Origin: Moniliophthora roreri
Taxonomy: Eukaryota > Basidiomycota > Agaricomycetes > Agaricales > Marasmiaceae
DNA: 64,000 bases
Direction of reading: 5' to 3'
Assembly: GCA_001466705.2 (NCBI GenBank)
Contig: LATX02000112.1
Coordinates: forward strand, 744,001 to 808,000
Both the position numbers and the translations under genes were made by a program. The notes under the pieces were generated by a model. It was not told the DNA's origin. It ran no database searches and saw nothing but the letters and a program-made list of their open reading frames with translations. This document shows, piece by piece, positions 62,157 to 64,000 of this stretch. Numbering within the stretch: the stretch's first letter is position 1; every line of letters begins with the position of its first letter.

Positions 62157-62188
62157 GGCACTACCTTGAATCTTCGATAACTCCAGCG

Positions 62189-63279
62189 ATGGCGTTCTCC
62201 TCTCTCCTCTCGCTAGTTCTTCTCGCAGCGGCGACCTCGGCCAGGACTGTCTTTTCCGTGGGTTGCCGCTGAACCGTTGACCCATATAGATACTAATGTA
62301 GTTTCCCAGGCGGTGTCTGTGAACGGAGTCGATCAAGGACACGCTGTCGGTGTTAGGGTGCCTAGCTCCAACAATGTTCGTCCTTCATCTTGGACACTTC
62401 CTATGACGGATGCTCATCTTGACTACAGGCCATCTTGGATGTAGATAGCACCAGCATCATCTGCAATACCAACTTCATTCAGCCTGTTTCGAACGTTGTC
62501 ATTCCTGTAGTTGCCGGCGACAAGGTCACTGCCCAATTTCATAAAACACCCGCAGGATACACAGGTCCGGATCCTGCGGATCCTTTGGATCCCACGAACA
62601 AGGGTGAGCATCTTCGTCTCCTGTCCGTCGTATCATCAATTAATAAACGGCTTAGGTCCTATTATTGCCTACCTGTAAGAAACCTTCCATGCCAGAAACC
62701 CTCGGCTTACGCCATTCCAGGGCTGCTATTCCGTCAGCGACGCAAGCCGACGTTACCGGTCTGAAGTGGTTCAAGATCTTCGAAGATGGATACAATAGTG
62801 ACACCGCACAATGGGGCTCAGACCATGTCTACCTCAATAAAGGGAACGTCACGTTCACTATTCCGTCTTGCATTTCCAGTGGCAATTATCTCCTGCGAGC
62901 TGAAGCGATTGGTCAGTAAGAGACTCGAGTTGATTAATCAACATACTCAAAAGATTCAATTTCAGCTCTCCAAAACGCCTACACATATCCAGGAGCACAG
63001 TTTTATGTAAGATGTCTTCGTCACTTGGGCGCAATTTCATCGTCTTGACGTTTCGCAGATGAGCTGCGCTCAATTGTCGGTTACGGGTCCGTCCTCGGGT
63101 GTCAAGGCTCCGGGAACGGTCAGCTTCCCAGGAGCATACAAAGGGCAGGATCCCGGCATTCTTGTCGATAGCATCTACGGGATATCCAGCTATACTCCCC
63201 CAGGTGAGATGGTGCCCCACCTTCAAGCCATATTCGTATCTCATCAGTACTTGCAGGTCCCGAAGTTTTCACTTGCTAG
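62189..63279 (+). CDS. AA9 family member without histidine brace (Arg-AA9 type)
   Basis: A secreted AA9-fold protein without CBM1. Signal peptide [18 protein letters not shown] is followed by RTVFS, so the mature N-terminus is Arg, not His. Blocks typical of AA9 follow: [92 protein letters not shown] and [20 protein letters not shown]. The motif that holds the second copper histidine reads PTNKGPIIAYL, with Asn102 in place of His. The axial tyrosine of QFYM is kept. The end is PGPEVFTC, without a linker. Copper-brace residues are therefore lost while the fold is conserved. Known Arg-AA9 proteins of basidiomycetes show no LPMO activity, so a non-oxidative role is likely. Confidence 0.92.
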
Positions 63280-63403
63280 GTAAGGGACACGACACGTAAC
63301 GTTCCGTCGAAGTAAATGCAACACGTGATCCTGTAATATCCGAATTTCAAGTGATAAGTACTAGAAGCGGCAATACGATACTTGGAGGTTCCAGTCATCT
63401 TTC

Positions 63404-64000
63404 TTAACCAGTGATTCCCTCGGCAGCAACAGTTCCCAGTCCGAGGATGCTTCCCCAACTCCTCCACATCCGTTCGAGCACCAATCTCCTCTCTCTCCCG
63501 CCGAGAGCCGGGTCCTGTAGGTCCTCTACATCTTCCAAGAACCCTGTCTTCAACCGCGAACGATCAGGAAGATACGTTTCGGCATATGATTGAAGCTGGG
63601 CGACGGAAAGCATCAGCAGGCCAGATGTCAAGTTTGACACTTGCGAACGCTGATCATGAATGAGCAGCCTTTCAATGCGTCTGGTGGCATCGAGAATTCC
63701 GTGAACGCGGGTTGACCATGATGGAAAACAACACGCACCTCATGGCGAAGAGAACACGGGCTCGTTGGTGTTTACCACCGTAACGGCCTCTTCCACGGCC
63801 ACCTTGCCACACTTGTCGAAGATAGCCTACCGAAAGGTAAACAATCGAGAATGCCGGTGCTACACCAACAAACGCAAAGGTAAGCTCTAGGGAATCATCG
63901 TCAGCGTTGAGATAAACAAAAGAAAATGCGCAAACAACCTTGAGACTTCAGTAGTCGGTCTATCCCAGCCAATGCTTGATCGATATCAACCTGACAGTGT
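63404..64000 (-). CDS. NCA2: NCA2, mitochondrial inner-membrane protein (partial)
   Basis: C-terminal part of a gene that continues beyond the right edge. Exons 63404-63680, 63739-63886 and 63939-beyond 64000 join with GT-AG introns. Readable text includes QVDIDQALAGIDRLLKSQ, ELTFAFVGVAPAFSIVYLSV with GYLRQVWQGG, and ARVLFAMRRIERLLIHDQRS. The end is SGLLMLSVAQLQSYAETYLP with FLEDVEDLQDP and ERRLVLERMWRSWGSILGLG. This is the conserved C-terminal region of Nca2, with a membrane segment and the characteristic FLEDVEDL and RMWRSWG motifs. NCA2 is linked to expression of mitochondrial ATP synthase subunits 6 and 8 in yeast. Stop at 63,404. Confidence 0.88.

Overview
This window looks like nuclear DNA of an Agaricomycete (mushroom-forming basidiomycete). 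The genes are dense and on both strands, with many introns of about 45-70 bp. Several families are typical of that group: DUF6533- and DUF6534-type membrane proteins, an AA9 polysaccharide monooxygenase with a fungal CBM1, and an Arg-AA9 protein. About half of the genes are conserved eukaryotic housekeeping genes that could be read exon by exon. The rest are lineage-specific. No rRNA, tRNA, CRISPR or intact transposon was recognised. All families were assigned by reading the translations, without any database search.

Layout: 1-5,191 holds no convincing gene. 5.2-11.4 kb carries an OGFr-domain protein, a small GSKIP-domain protein, the SM protein VPS45 and the ER-Golgi cargo receptor ERV46. 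11.6-18.6 kb (minus) has two coiled-coil proteins, a DUF6533 membrane protein and a large Pro/Ala-rich protein with a linker-histone-like winged helix. After a 2.4-kb empty stretch come an SH3-RasGEF of the Cdc25 type (21.0-25.2 kb), an F-box/beta-propeller-like protein, the mitochondrial GTPase Miro/GEM1, a vWA protein and a G-patch protein.

34.6-41.2 kb is accessory: a possibly decaying DUF6534 gene, a small basic protein, an unknown multi-exon gene and a decayed tandem duplication. 41.2-47.0 kb holds deoxyhypusine hydroxylase (LIA1), the ribosome assembly factor MRT4 and a dipeptidyl-peptidase-5-like enzyme. 47.2-52.2 kb contains two paralogous small secreted proteins flanking a second DUF6533 gene. 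53.0-57.1 kb is a very compact block of RPT5, EAF6, RRP40 and VPS37, with divergent start codons 51-109 bp apart.

57.7-63.3 kb is the most distinctive region. A canonical AA9 LPMO with CBM1 is followed by at least one, probably two, broken CBM1 remnants and then by an AA9 family member in which both copper-binding histidines are replaced (Arg at the mature N-terminus, Asn in the HxGP-like motif). This suggests local duplication, decay and change of function within one LPMO cluster. The right edge cuts through NCA2, a mitochondrial protein gene on the minus strand.
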